Assembly: GCA_905221605.1 (NCBI GenBank)
Contig: CAJNDS010002299.1
Span: 10,001 to 74,000 of the forward strand
Direction of reading: 5' to 3'
Source: Symbiodinium natans
Taxonomy: Eukaryota > Sar > Dinophyceae > Suessiales > Symbiodiniaceae
Length of the DNA stretch: 64,000 nucleotides
A program made the translations under genes and the position numbers. The notes under the pieces were generated by a model. The model made no database searches, was not told the origin of the DNA, and saw only the letters and a program-made list of their open reading frames with translations. Of this stretch, positions 34,095 to 44,100 are shown in pieces; positions within the stretch are counted from its first letter, which is position 1; every line of letters starts with the position of its first letter.

Positions 34095-35530
34095 CTATGC
34101 ATTCCTGCTCTTCTGAGCAAGGTTTACGGAACCTAGTTGGAGAGCGGTGCTCCAGAGCTTTTGAATTAGCGGCTCCACGTACCACGCAAATCCGCTACAG
34201 AAGAATAGTACGAATGCCAGAAGTAGCACGTAAGCTTCTGACCGCATTTTCGGCACAACCTGTAGCTCTTCATGTATGATCTCCGTGTGGCCTAGGACAT
34301 AGGCTGCAAATGTGATGATGCTGGGCCAGTGCAGAAGGTAAATCTGCATGGAGACGCTTCCAAACTCAACAAGAACTTGATGCGACAGCGCTCGACCAAT
34401 GATACCGGGGTTTCGAGAGGACAAAGCCAGCCAAAGTCCGAAGAGTGGAGCAAAGAGATGAGCCAACACTGTCCAAGCATGCCAAACATCATCTCCCCAT
34501 GTTGAGTCCACACGAATCCACGAACTCAACGGTGCCTGCTCGATGTCAAGCTGAAGAAGTAATCCGATTGCAATGAAAACCGAATCTGCTGCAAAACCTT
34601 CGATTCATCACACATTGACAGCCTTTTATGCAAGATGTACAGTAGTGGCGCAATAAAAAAACTGAGCTGGCAACGGAGGTGCCAGGTGGTCTCATCAGCA
34701 AGCAAGTTCTTGCACCTCTTTCTCAATGGAACCGCAGAATTGCCAAGTGCAAGGCATGCATTCGGGCATGTTATATCCATGAGGTCCCTGCACTCTCTAT
34801 CTGCCTCAGCACACAGTCAGCCGCGCCTGGCTGCTGCTACTCCCATGGCAAAGTCCCCATACCAGGTGAATGCAGATATGTAGGTCGGCCACCACCATGT
34901 AGTGGGAGCAACAGCATAGATGAGTGCAGTTCTGCATAACAGCAAAACCCAGATGATCCCACACACCAAGACCTCGCATCCAGCCGCGCGCAAGATGATA
35001 TCCAGCGGCGGGTGAAACAACCAAACCGCAAACAACACGGATGACGTCCAGAATGGATCAGGGGCGAAGCAATTCATCCCACACCAATGTTGCACAGTGG
35101 TAAGGCACAGGAAGTGGGCTTTGCAATGGCCCACTTTCATCATCCACAGCATGCTGAAAACAAAAAGAGTGTAGAGCCGGTATGTCCGGCATCCATACCA
35201 ATACAAGTAAGCCCGGAAGCTATCCACCCTCAGGGCCTTGGAGCTTGTCACAAAGCCAGAGACTACAAAGAACAACGTCATAACAACAGGCGACCGTGTT
35301 CCCAGAAAAGACCATGTCTTCGAAAAGCACACCTGCAGGGGTCAGCAGCACGGGGATAAATTTTGTTCCGGCTGCAAAGAACGATCGAACTTGAAGATAC
35401 AGCATAATTTAAGGAAGAGCCATACAATCAGCACCTTGCCATCGCTAGATGGTGGCCCGACATGGACCAGAACGATCCATAGAGCTGCGGCGCATCGCAG
35501 CCCCTGAATATGTGCAAATTTCGCACCCAT
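34095..35530 (-). CDS. Acyltransferase-3 (OafA/YrhL-like) integral membrane protein, 3 exons
   Basis: Exons 35435-35530, 34825-35332 and 34095-34588 join in frame to 365 residues. Intron 1 (35333-35434) is GT-AG with a CTGAC branch-like motif beside the acceptor. Intron 2 (34589-34824) fits a GC donor. Family signatures in order: N-terminal IQGLRCAAALWIVLVH, whose conserved His is the presumed catalytic residue; LFFVVSGFV; GDFAMGVAAAR; and near the C-terminus FGSVSMQIYLLHWPSI. Several hydrophobic helices separate them. Acyltransferase-3 proteins transfer acetyl or other acyl groups to glycans or lipids at membranes. Length is normal for a bare acyltransferase-3 domain. The start is set at MGAKFAHIQ; a Met 12 codons upstream is possible. 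The stop of the secreted paralogue upstream is only 258 bp away. Confidence 0.82.
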
Positions 35531-35788
35531 GACAACACAAAGTGCACGAGACTTGGGCCAAAACACTCACCCACGGGCTAAGAAGCCTAACAGTGCACAA
35601 GCTCACGCATATGTAAACAAACACCAGCAACATCAAGGCAGAAATTTGCCATCCATTGACTGCACATTCCGCAAAGCATGTTGTTTCCATGATGCATGTA
35701 TGCTGTTTTCTGGCCACGGCAGGTCCAGGAACATGTCGCCTTCACTGAAGACTTTTGTTCAGGCCATGCCGGACTTGGCATCAGATCT

Positions 35789-36993
35789 TCAAAAACTAAT
35801 GTTGGGGACGTAAGAGCACTCAGAGAAATGGCCAATTCGATTTCCGTCCAAGAGGCAGGCACCTGCCAGTTCAATTCGCTGGCCGTCATCAACATGCAAC
35901 ACATCAGAATACTGGGAAACTAATGCCTCACCCACCTCCAAAGTATGCAATGAATCAGTTTCGGGTTCAGATGAGATGCGAGCGTGCAGGTAAGCCATTT
36001 CGTTGGCTGCGTTCTGGTAGCCGAGCAAACACTTCACCTCAACAAGAGTCTTGCACTGTTCAAGTACAAATTGGACCACCCTGGGAAGGTGTAGGAAATT
36101 GTAGAAATCAAACGCATGCTGTTCAACTGTAACCCTTTAGCCTTTAGAATCACTGACTTGGCCATGTCATCTTGCTTGCAAATGACATAAAAGTGCTTGG
36201 CGAACTCCCGGTGCGTAACAGGACGACAATCAGCCCTGTTTCGCCAACCTGCCATCCTGTTGACTTCTGGATTCGGACTGCCTGGACAAAGATAGTCATC
36301 GGTGCTGCACATGGTCTTGATAGAGATGACGGCGAAATTGTCAAGCCAGTCTGCAAGGACGAGTTCTTCTTTGGAGAACTGGTACGATGCTTGAATCTCA
36401 TCACATTTTCTCTTGGACAGTGAAACCCAGAATGAGCTATTTCTCATCCACCCGGAATGCAAGCCTTGACCTTGCAAGAAACCAAGCGAATACCCGTATA
36501 GATCATCGAAATAGTAGTTGAGGCTGTCTGCGTGGGTTGTGAGATTCCCAGAGCCCTCAAAATTGTTATAAGTGGTTATCGTTCCTGTGTTGAGGCCCTT
36601 GTATGACGAATCCCGGAACAGCTGAATGGTCCTTGCTGCATGAGCTTCAAAGTCACTCGTTGGCCCCTCATACACAAGCCAGCCAGCAGTCGCATTGAAA
36701 TAGCAATAGCCATCGATTCCAGGGTTCTCTGCCATTACGTCGGGAAGAGGGCGATGGCAATCTGGGCCGTGTGTGTGTAGGCGACAGTTGTTGTTGCACC
36801 ACACATAAGCCTGCGGATCACATCTGTCCACAAGAAGATGACCGCAGAAATGCTCTTTCGCGTGAATTTGCGCAGGTCCAAGCTGCAACATGTTGTTGGA
36901 AAAGCCCTCCACGCAGTCTGCATCATCTGCTGCATGTGAGACTCCAACAAGAAACCAACGCAAGATTCCAGCAAAAAGACATGGACGCACCAT
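35789..36993 (-). CDS. Secreted cysteine-rich glycoprotein, paralogue 2 (3 exons)
   Basis: Exons 36187-36993, 35980-36037 and 35789-35862 join in frame to 312 residues. Intron 1 (36038-36186, 149 bp) is GT-AG. Intron 2 (35863-35979, 117 bp) is GC-AG with AG|G. The joined C-terminus (KCLLGYQNAANEMAYLHAR, then ACLLDGNRIGHFSECSYVP) matches paralogue 1 closely, which fixes both splice sites. The signal peptide is MVRPCLFAGILRWFLVGVSHA. Cys-rich blocks CGHLLVDRCDP and CNNNCRLHTHGPDCHRP and potential N-glycosylation sites (NATA, NLTT, NSSF) follow. The open frame extends upstream to 37134, but the aligned start is at the signal peptide. Function unknown; likely extracellular. Confidence 0.82.
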
Positions 36994-37774
36994 TTCTGCC
37001 CCGCACATGTGCACGTAGCTACGGTTTGAGCTGAATGCCGCACTTGAAACGTTCTGCATCTGAATCTGCAACGGCAATTGTCGCGTAGCAACGTGGCCTT
37101 GGATAGCCATGATACAACTCCACCACAAAAACATATCTTGTTCACCGCTTCTCAGAACACCTAAACACCTCTTTCTCTCTCACAGGCAGGGCAGCTCCAA
37201 GCTCCGTCTCGCCTAAACACCCGCGATGTGGTCTCAACTTCGCACAAAAGAAACATGCTCATGCTGACACGTAAATCCACATTTTCGTGTAGGATACATG
37301 GAGACACAAACGGTGCAAGTTTATCACCCTGCCAACATCGGCCGGGCTTGCTGTTAGACAGGGTCGATCTACACAAACTCCAAGTGCTGCTGGTTCTCAC
37401 AGGACAATATTGAGTTCTTGTCTGTGACAGTCTGAATTGAACCTTCACTTAACAGAATGGCATTACGTCCGAGTTGGACCATCGTTCCTTTTGAACGGCC
37501 TTGCGCAAATACAAAACGGAGGGCTGCGAGACTAAAAATTGAAACCCGTAAGCATGAATCCTTCGCAATCAGCTACCATACAGCTGGTTGACATGAGTCA
37601 CATTTGAGCCTGTTTGAGCCTGTGGAAGTAGTAGAGCGCTTCAGTGACAATGTGCTGGGAGCTCAGGTTGCAGCGTTCAGGCGGCGCGCGACTGACAGAG
37701 CCCTGCCCAGCCGTGCGGCCGGAATGCAATCTGACACTTCATTCACACTAGGGGCCTGTGCTGCGTCCACTTTG

Positions 37775-38113
37775 TTAAAGAAGATGTCTAGGGCCCAGGG
37801 AGGCCACGGTTGAGTAGGCGAAGCCGCAGTCCTCCATGGAGGCAAAGACTTGGGCTAGCACGGCCCAGAGTCACTGCAAGTCAGCGTCCGCGGGCTCGGG
37901 AGAGGCTCCGCTGGTTACTTCTTCGGCCATATGGCGGGCGAATGCGGGCGAGGGTGCAACACAGTAAGCTGGAAGCGGAGCAAACGGGCACTTCCAGGAA
38001 GAAGACGTTGAAGACCTGGGCAGCGCAGGCAGGACGGGTGGCACGCACACAGGGGTTGTTTTCAGGGAGGCGCAATCATCCCTGCTGCACGGTTGCAAAG
38101 TTGACGAGCACAC
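37775..38113 (-). pseudogene. Protein-like frame interrupted by an in-frame TGA
   Basis: On the minus strand, AFARHMAEEVTSGASPEPAD ADLQ is followed by TGA (37871-37873) and then in the same frame LWAVLAQVFASMEDCGFAYS TVASLG, ending at TAA (37775). Both halves have natural composition and the same phase, suggesting one ancestral exon broken by a Cys (TGC) or Trp (TGG) to TGA change. A splice solution or a recoded stop cannot be excluded. Family not recognised. Confidence 0.3.
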
Positions 38114-38183
38114 GCCGCTTCTGTAACCTCTGACGTATAATTAAAGTCAAAAGAGACGCCGCGCACGGCTTTACCAGGACAGC

Positions 38184-38356
38184 ATGGGCTGTGCCCCAAT
38201 GGCCATTTTCTACACAAAGAAAGCCTTCCTGGGTGTGGGCAAGGTGGCGGTGGAGGAAGTGGCTGAAATGGACGGCGGGGTCACTGCGCAGGAAACTGTC
38301 GAATTTCGCAACGCTGACATCGTCATCCGGACGGGCGCAGCTGCTTTCGGACAATA
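38184..38356 (+). CDS. Small plus-strand ORF of uncertain status
   Basis: 57 codons: MGCAPMAIFYTKKAFLGVGK, then VAVEEVAEMDGGVTAQETVE, then FRNADIVIRTGAAAFGQ-stop. Composition is protein-like and better than the overlapping minus frame, but there is no domain. It is the only candidate plus-strand gene in the 30-50 kb minus-strand block, so it may be chance. Confidence 0.22.
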
Positions 38357-38639
38357 AGACCCCTCCTTCATGCATCGTGTGCAGCCGCTTATGGCCTTGT
38401 GGCAGGTTGGGGGACAGTTAGAGTTCAGAGTGCAGGGTTTTGGCCGCTCACTATCGTCCGCGGAAGGTTTAGGGTTTAGATAGGTCTCGATGTCGTAGAG
38501 GTTTAGGATATCGAGTATAGAGCTAAAAAATGAATGGAAGCTGGCTGGGGATTCCCGAAATTTGCGAGAAACTTCAGACAAGATTACCACAAAACCGCAA
38601 CGCGACCGAGCCCGTAGCCTTTTATGGAGATATGAAAAT

Positions 38640-38885
38640 GCCTCAGAAAGAAGGATGAAAAACACAAGTTAGACAAATATCAATGATTTCAAGAAAACGA
38701 AATGGAATGTTCCAACTTGGTATCTTATCTAATCCGGCACTTTTTTTAATGATTAGGCCTTTAGGTTGGTCAATCCAAGAAGTATTGAATTATCGTAAGT
38801 TGCGTCGAGGTATTGCATTGTTTCTCATCGGATCTTATTTGTTTTGGTATTCGACTCCTCTCGTGCTAGCCGCGGGATGGGCACC
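38640..38885 (+). other. AT-rich island with a 74-codon membrane-like ORF, possible organelle-derived insertion
   Basis: Base composition and codon use change sharply from the surrounding GC-rich DNA. The ORF 38683-38907 uses A/T-ending codons (MISRKRNGMFQLGILSNPAL ...) and contains a hydrophobic helix RGIALFLIGSYLFWYSTPLV. AT-rich character ends abruptly at about 38875, where GC-rich codons begin (LAAGWAPQQ). The compositional jump suggests DNA of organelle or foreign origin. I could not name the source gene. Confidence 0.35.
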
Positions 38886-39030
38886 TCAGCAGGTGGGCCG
38901 CCTTTAGCCCCCTCCGTTGTTGCGGCGATCCTCCGGCGCACACGACGAAGAAACACGAAGGACCTAAGCTAGTCATGCTAGGCTTGTGAGTACCTTTAAG
39001 GAGGATGAGCCGCAATAATGGACAATTCTG

Positions 39031-40137
39031 TCAGTAGCCGGTCAGAGAGGAAAGGGCGAAGTTCACGATGTCGTTCATCACCTCGTCCTTGTTCGGCTCA
39101 TTCAACAACTGGTGGTATGCCCCATCATAGATTTTCAGACGTGGCACCAGCGCTGTGGCCTCCGACTCAACTCCCTGGCACCACGCGCTGTGGATGCCGA
39201 TGCTTCCTTGCACGGAGTATAACTTGTCGCCGCTGCCATGCAAGATCAAAGCCGGGCACTGAAAGTCCTCGCCATGCTGCTCGATGGATTGAAGGAGCCT
39301 GTTCTGTGCTTCAACGATCTCCGACAGCACCCGAGCTCGGTACCCCTGCCGCCATATCAAGTGATCCCTGGCCATGCGCTCCACTGCTTGCGGATCACGG
39401 CACACCAGGTCTGGGTCAACAGGCTGCGTCACGATCATCTTGGGAAACCAGCGCGACAAGTACTCGAGCTTCTGCGTTTCCCCGGTGGGTGTGAATGCAA
39501 TTGGAGCTCGTGCGCACTGTGCCAAGGGCTGCCGCGCACACTGTGCAGAGTTGAGGCCGCAGCTCACGCCGGATTGGTCAGAGATGAAGCGGGCAAACTG
39601 AAAACCGGGCGAAAGCAGCGCCAGCGCCGGCACGGTGCCACTCTCCAAGGCCATCGCCCGCAGCTCTGGCAGTGCAGACATGGCCACGAGTGCGCCGAGC
39701 CCCTTGGCCACCACAATGAGGGTTGCAGGGAAGCCCTGCTGCGATGACATCTCAGTCCACTTCGCCTTGACAAAGCACACGAAGTCATCCACAACTTCCT
39801 GGAAACTTTCGAAGTACCCTCGCGCCCCATCTGACTGCCCAAAGCCCTGTGGATCCAAGGCCACGGTCACGCACCCAGCAGCCGCAAGACGTACGGCAAG
39901 AGCATTGTACCAGGCGGCGTGGTCTGTCTCACCAGAATGGACAAAAACCACCGCCCGTACTTGCTGACGTCGATCACTTTGCCATCGCTGGTAGTACAAG
40001 TCCAGGTTTCCAGTTGAGCTGGGGGCTAGGCTGGTTCCTGGGCGGGCGGAGATCAACTTCTCCTTCGAGAGGAACTCTGGCTTTCCAAAGGAGGCGGAAC
40101 TGCAGCACTCGAACAGACCTTCCCGCAAGAAGTACAT
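39031..40137 (-). CDS. Alpha/beta-hydrolase (monoacylglycerol-lipase-like) lacking the nucleophile serine
   Basis: 368 residues in one uninterrupted frame. Hallmarks of the monoacylglycerol-lipase/serine-aminopeptidase group are present: FVHSGETDHAAWYNALAVRL (oxyanion-hole region), LDPQGFGQSDGARG, CPALILHGSGDKLYS with the acid residue D304, and YDGAYHQLLNEP with the catalytic H342. At the nucleophile elbow, where the family has GxSxG, this protein reads VVAKGLGALVA (A144-K-G146-L-G-A149), so glycine replaces the serine. The rest of the frame is intact. It may be a non-catalytic pseudoenzyme, use another nucleophile, or be a recent loss-of-function allele. A ~30-residue segment around 190-225 (CGLNSAQCARQPLAQCARAP) looks like an insertion near the cap. 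Confidence 0.8.
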   Translation of the reverse strand: MYFLREGLFECCSSASFGKPEFLSKEKLISARPGTSLAPSSTGNLDLYYQRWQSDRRQQVRAVVFVHSGETDHAAWYNALAVRLAAAGCVTVALDPQGFGQSDGARGYFESFQEVVDDFVCFVKAKWTEMSSQQGFPATLIVVAKGLGALVAMSALPELRAMALESGTVPALALLSPGFQFARFISDQSGVSCGLNSAQCARQPLAQCARAPIAFTPTGETQKLEYLSRWFPKMIVTQPVDPDLVCRDPQAVERMARDHLIWRQGYRARVLSEIVEAQNRLLQSIEQHGEDFQCPALILHGSGDKLYSVQGSIGIHSAWCQGVESEATALVPRLKIYDGAYHQLLNEPNKDEVMNDIVNFALSSLTGY

Positions 40138-41191
40138 CTCGTCACATTACCTGCTCTCCAAGGCAGACAACGCTGGCTGCGGCTGTGCCGGATCACGCTG
40201 CATGCACATTCAGAATCTTGGACAGGCTCTTGGGGCTTAGGGCTTAGGGGTTTGATGAGAAAGCTGGCTCGGCTTGTTCGGGATCTGCTTTTGTGGTCAT
40301 TCGCAGGCTCGCTTGCCGCAAGGTCTCGTATGCAGAGGGCCATATAGGATGAATCTGGCTGATGTATGATTGCAAGGGCCCTTGAGGACAAAGCATGGAA
40401 GCCACCGGCACTAAAGTCAGGCTTGAGCTTGGGGCTGGATGCGGCTTCGAAGGACATGAATTGTTCCTTGCCGATGCCGCAATTGGAATTTCTATATTAG
40501 GGTCCCTTTTGCACCACTGAAAGCCCAGCGTCGCCCGACCTCAACAACGAGCGCCCCTCAAGGGAGCGTGCGAAGCCAAAGAACACATTCATAGCCAGTT
40601 AACGTAACGAAGAACTCTGAGGCTTAGATCGCTGGAGGTCATCGTCAGAGAGCTCTGCACTTACTAATTTTCTTCAGGGACATTGGAGCCAGTTTGATCC
40701 TTACTCTGTGATTCTGGGTTCAGGGTGGTTTGTGAGGCTGATTAGCGGTGACGGTCCTCTTTGGGAGGTTTGGGTCATCGCATGCTCTGGTGTTCATGGT
40801 GATGCGTTCGGCTCGCCCTGCCCCAGGTAGCAGCAGACATCGTAAAGATCGCTGGCAGGTGAAGATACCCCGATCCTTGAATTTAATTGCATATGGAACC
40901 TGCAGCAACACTCACAGGCACTGCAACCACCTCTTGATCCTGCCCTGACCCAGGCTACACGAACAAAGCGAGGGTGTTCGGGTAGAATGGCGAAAGAGGT
41001 TTTAGCTGCTGGAGATCTCCTGATTCGGATTACAATCCCGTACCTGGAACTGTTATTCGTGACGTTGCTGATCTCTTTTGCAGTACAACCGGGGACCCAT
41101 CTATTCAAAACTCTTTTTGATCCAGGGTGTGACAACTTAAGACTTCTGCAAAGTGGATGAAGGCTGCCCGTTCTGTTTTGGCTGCGGCATA
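40138..41191. other. Spacer without a supportable gene
   Basis: About 1 kb between the hydrolase start and the sulfotransferase stop, with a few degenerate TTAGGG-like units at about 40235-40255. No domain-bearing frame. A promoter for the hydrolase would lie here, but none can be recognised. Confidence 0.45.
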
Positions 41192-44100
41192 TCATCGACC
41201 TCTCAGCCGGCCAACGCCAAGGCCACAGCTCATCCCCGCAATGAAGATGGGAATGGCCATGACATCCAAGCTGGATGCCCTGGTCTCGGCCATGAGTAAC
41301 ATGAGCGTGGAAGGGCCTATGGTTGTTGTAATGGGGGCAATGGTCGTCGTGATCATCTTCGTTGGCCCCTGGCCTTTCAGATACTTATTTCCAGGCTCGT
41401 TCGTGCACTTCACAGGATCATCTCCAAGACACTCGCCGTAGTGGACTCCAAAAGACGAGCTCAGCACTCCGCAGACGTCGTTGGTCTTGGAATAGATGAG
41501 CAGTCTCGTTTCGCACAACATGGGCCTCCGTCGAGAAATCTCATACACGCCGGCTACGGCCCAAAAACCTCTCTGGAAGGTGTCCTGTCCTCGGCCATCA
41601 ACACTATGTTGCGAGTTGGTGCGGCCAAGAACAGTCGCCGATGGGAAGCCGTCAGGACTTACACCTGCGAAGGAGCCGAGCCTCTTCAAGGTGGCATTGA
41701 TCGCGTTGCTGAAATCCTGGTCTGCTCTTTCAATCACTCCGACCCCATTCCATCCCCATTCCCCTTGTCCCGAGCCTTGGGCACGTTCGAAACCCATGTG
41801 TGACGCGACCAGACGCGACCTTGGGTCTAGACGTCGTGATGGTACGATGCCAGAAGGGCTTTAGCTTATGGTCTTGGACGCATGGAGTCATTCAACGAGC
41901 ACTCCCTACGAGTTTGCCATGCTCAGTTCAAGTACCCGCAGTCCTCCGACTTCAAGACCAGAATGTTGGTGGAAATGTTTCTGAGTCCAATGACGAGGTT
42001 GAACCACAGCCCTGTCACTTTGTCGGCTCGGGGGTGCCAGGCTGGCATTTTGCCATCCGCCAGGACCAACTCGTGGAAGTGCCCGGGGCTGCGGACGTGC
42101 TTCCTGAGGTGGATGTTGTCAATTTACAAGGGGTGCCCAACTTCAAATTTTGGCCCAACTCTGCAACGGCCCCTCCTCAACATCCTCAACAACATCTTTG
42201 CAGGTTGCAGCCCTACAGCATCCTAACCCCAGATCCTGCTGTCAAGGCTCCCTTTTTCTGTCCAGTCGTCCATCTCACTTTTGGGTTCTCCCGGCAGCAC
42301 CCAGAAGTTGTAGGCAGACCATAAGTAGTCTGCCGGCTCGCGAACAAGGAGCAGCATCTTGACTTTGCCCGCCCAGCGAGACAGCAGGACCTGCCGGTTG
42401 AGAAAACATCTGTGCCCAACGGTGTCAGACCACTTCAAGAGCATTCCAGAAAAGCACAACAAGAAGACTCAACACTCCCAAGAGCAACAGCATGCCAAGA
42501 CCGCTCCAATGTGACTTCTACATCAACTCCCAAGTCCACCCCCCCCCCCCCCCCTCCCTTCCCAAACGCTCCAAGATCACTTCAAGCCAGTTCCAGGGCC
42601 CCCAAAAGGATGACGAAGAGCCCCACCGACGCAGAAGTGCGCGGATTCAGGCGGCAGCGCGATTTTCGGGTGCACGGGACCGAGGGTTTTTTTCGTCGCT
42701 TAGGATGCCCTCCGACGTGGGCCTAGCGTGAGCGAAGCCGCGGACGTGGAAACCCTAAACCCTAAACCCTATAAACCCTAAAACCTATAAACCCCAAACC
42801 GATAGACTTTGAGTTCCCGTGCGTGCACTTACACTTGCATTGCGGTGATTGCTCATCCAGATTTCTACTGCCAACGAAGGAACCCACCATAGTGCAAGCG
42901 CTTCCCGGGGAACCAGATGAAACATCGAATCTGTGAATGTCTTGAGATGCCCTGCTGTTCTTGATGTTCTTCATGTCGTGCCCCTAACCCTAGACCCTAA
43001 ACCGCAAACCCTGCAGCCCACCTTCTTTTCTAGGAAGAAGATGTCAGTGATGACGAGCACCGCCGGGGCGGCAGCGTCATATTTGCCCCGTACCGTACCG
43101 GCGAGACGAGCACACTCTTGGCCGAGGCGACCATGGAAGTCCTTACAGGCATCCTTCAAGGGTGTTCCCGGAACTTGCAGGGTCCTTGCGATTGCGAAAG
43201 CTGCTGTCTCAAACTCGAGCTCCAAGGCAGGCAGCGCGCCGATCTGCTTGGAGAACGTCGCAGCGTTCGGATGAGCCATGAACATGCGATAGATATGCGA
43301 CGAGCCGCACTTTGGAAAGCCTCCAACCACCAGCAGGTTTGGGGGAACCGCTTGTTCCGCCAGGTCAGGCGGAGGCTTTTCCAACAAAGGCGCTGCGGAC
43401 ACTGAGGGGAATGCAGACACTGAGGGTAATGCAGCTTCAGGTACTGGCTCCATGGGAGTCTTGCGTTTGACAACTCTGATCTGTCCTTGCATCTGATTAA
43501 GCTTTGCACGCCGGAGTTCGAGTAAGGCATGGATTTTCTCGGGGCTCGGATTAAAATGCTCGTTGCCATGCTCGCTGGCACAATCCACGGGATCATCTCC
43601 AAGACATTCGCGGTAGTGGACTCCAAAAGACGAGCTCAGCACTCTGCAAACATCTTTGTTCTTGGAGTAGATGAGCAATCTCGTTGCACACAGCATAGGT
43701 TTCTTGCCAGAAATCTCATACACACCGGTTACGAAGGAGAAACCCCTCTGGAAGGTGCCTGCTCCTCGGCCACCAGCAGTGGTTTGCGAGTTGGTGCGGC
43801 CAAGAACAGCTGTTGACGGGAAGCCGGCAGCACTCACACCTGCGAAGGAGCCCAACCTTGCTGATCTTGCAAACCCTTGGGAACACACCTAAACCCTAAA
43901 CCCTAAACCCTAAACCCTTTGAAACGACTGTTTCTTGCTCCCGAAGGGCTGTTTGTTGCTCCCAAAACGAACCCCTGAAACATTGCTGGGGCCTTCCCGA
44001 CGTGACCAAACATGCCTATTGAAGCCCCCATTCCTACACTATCCCCTAGCGGCCCCGTCTTGAAGACCTGCACACATTCTTTCTGATGAGCAGCCGATCC

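Noticed and set aside
34526-34780. Frame with FFIAPLLYILHKRLS as an acyltransferase-3 exon
   Set aside because: It lies inside the GC-AG intron that gives a continuous in-phase join (GVAAAR to DSVFIAIGLLL). Including it would break the frame.
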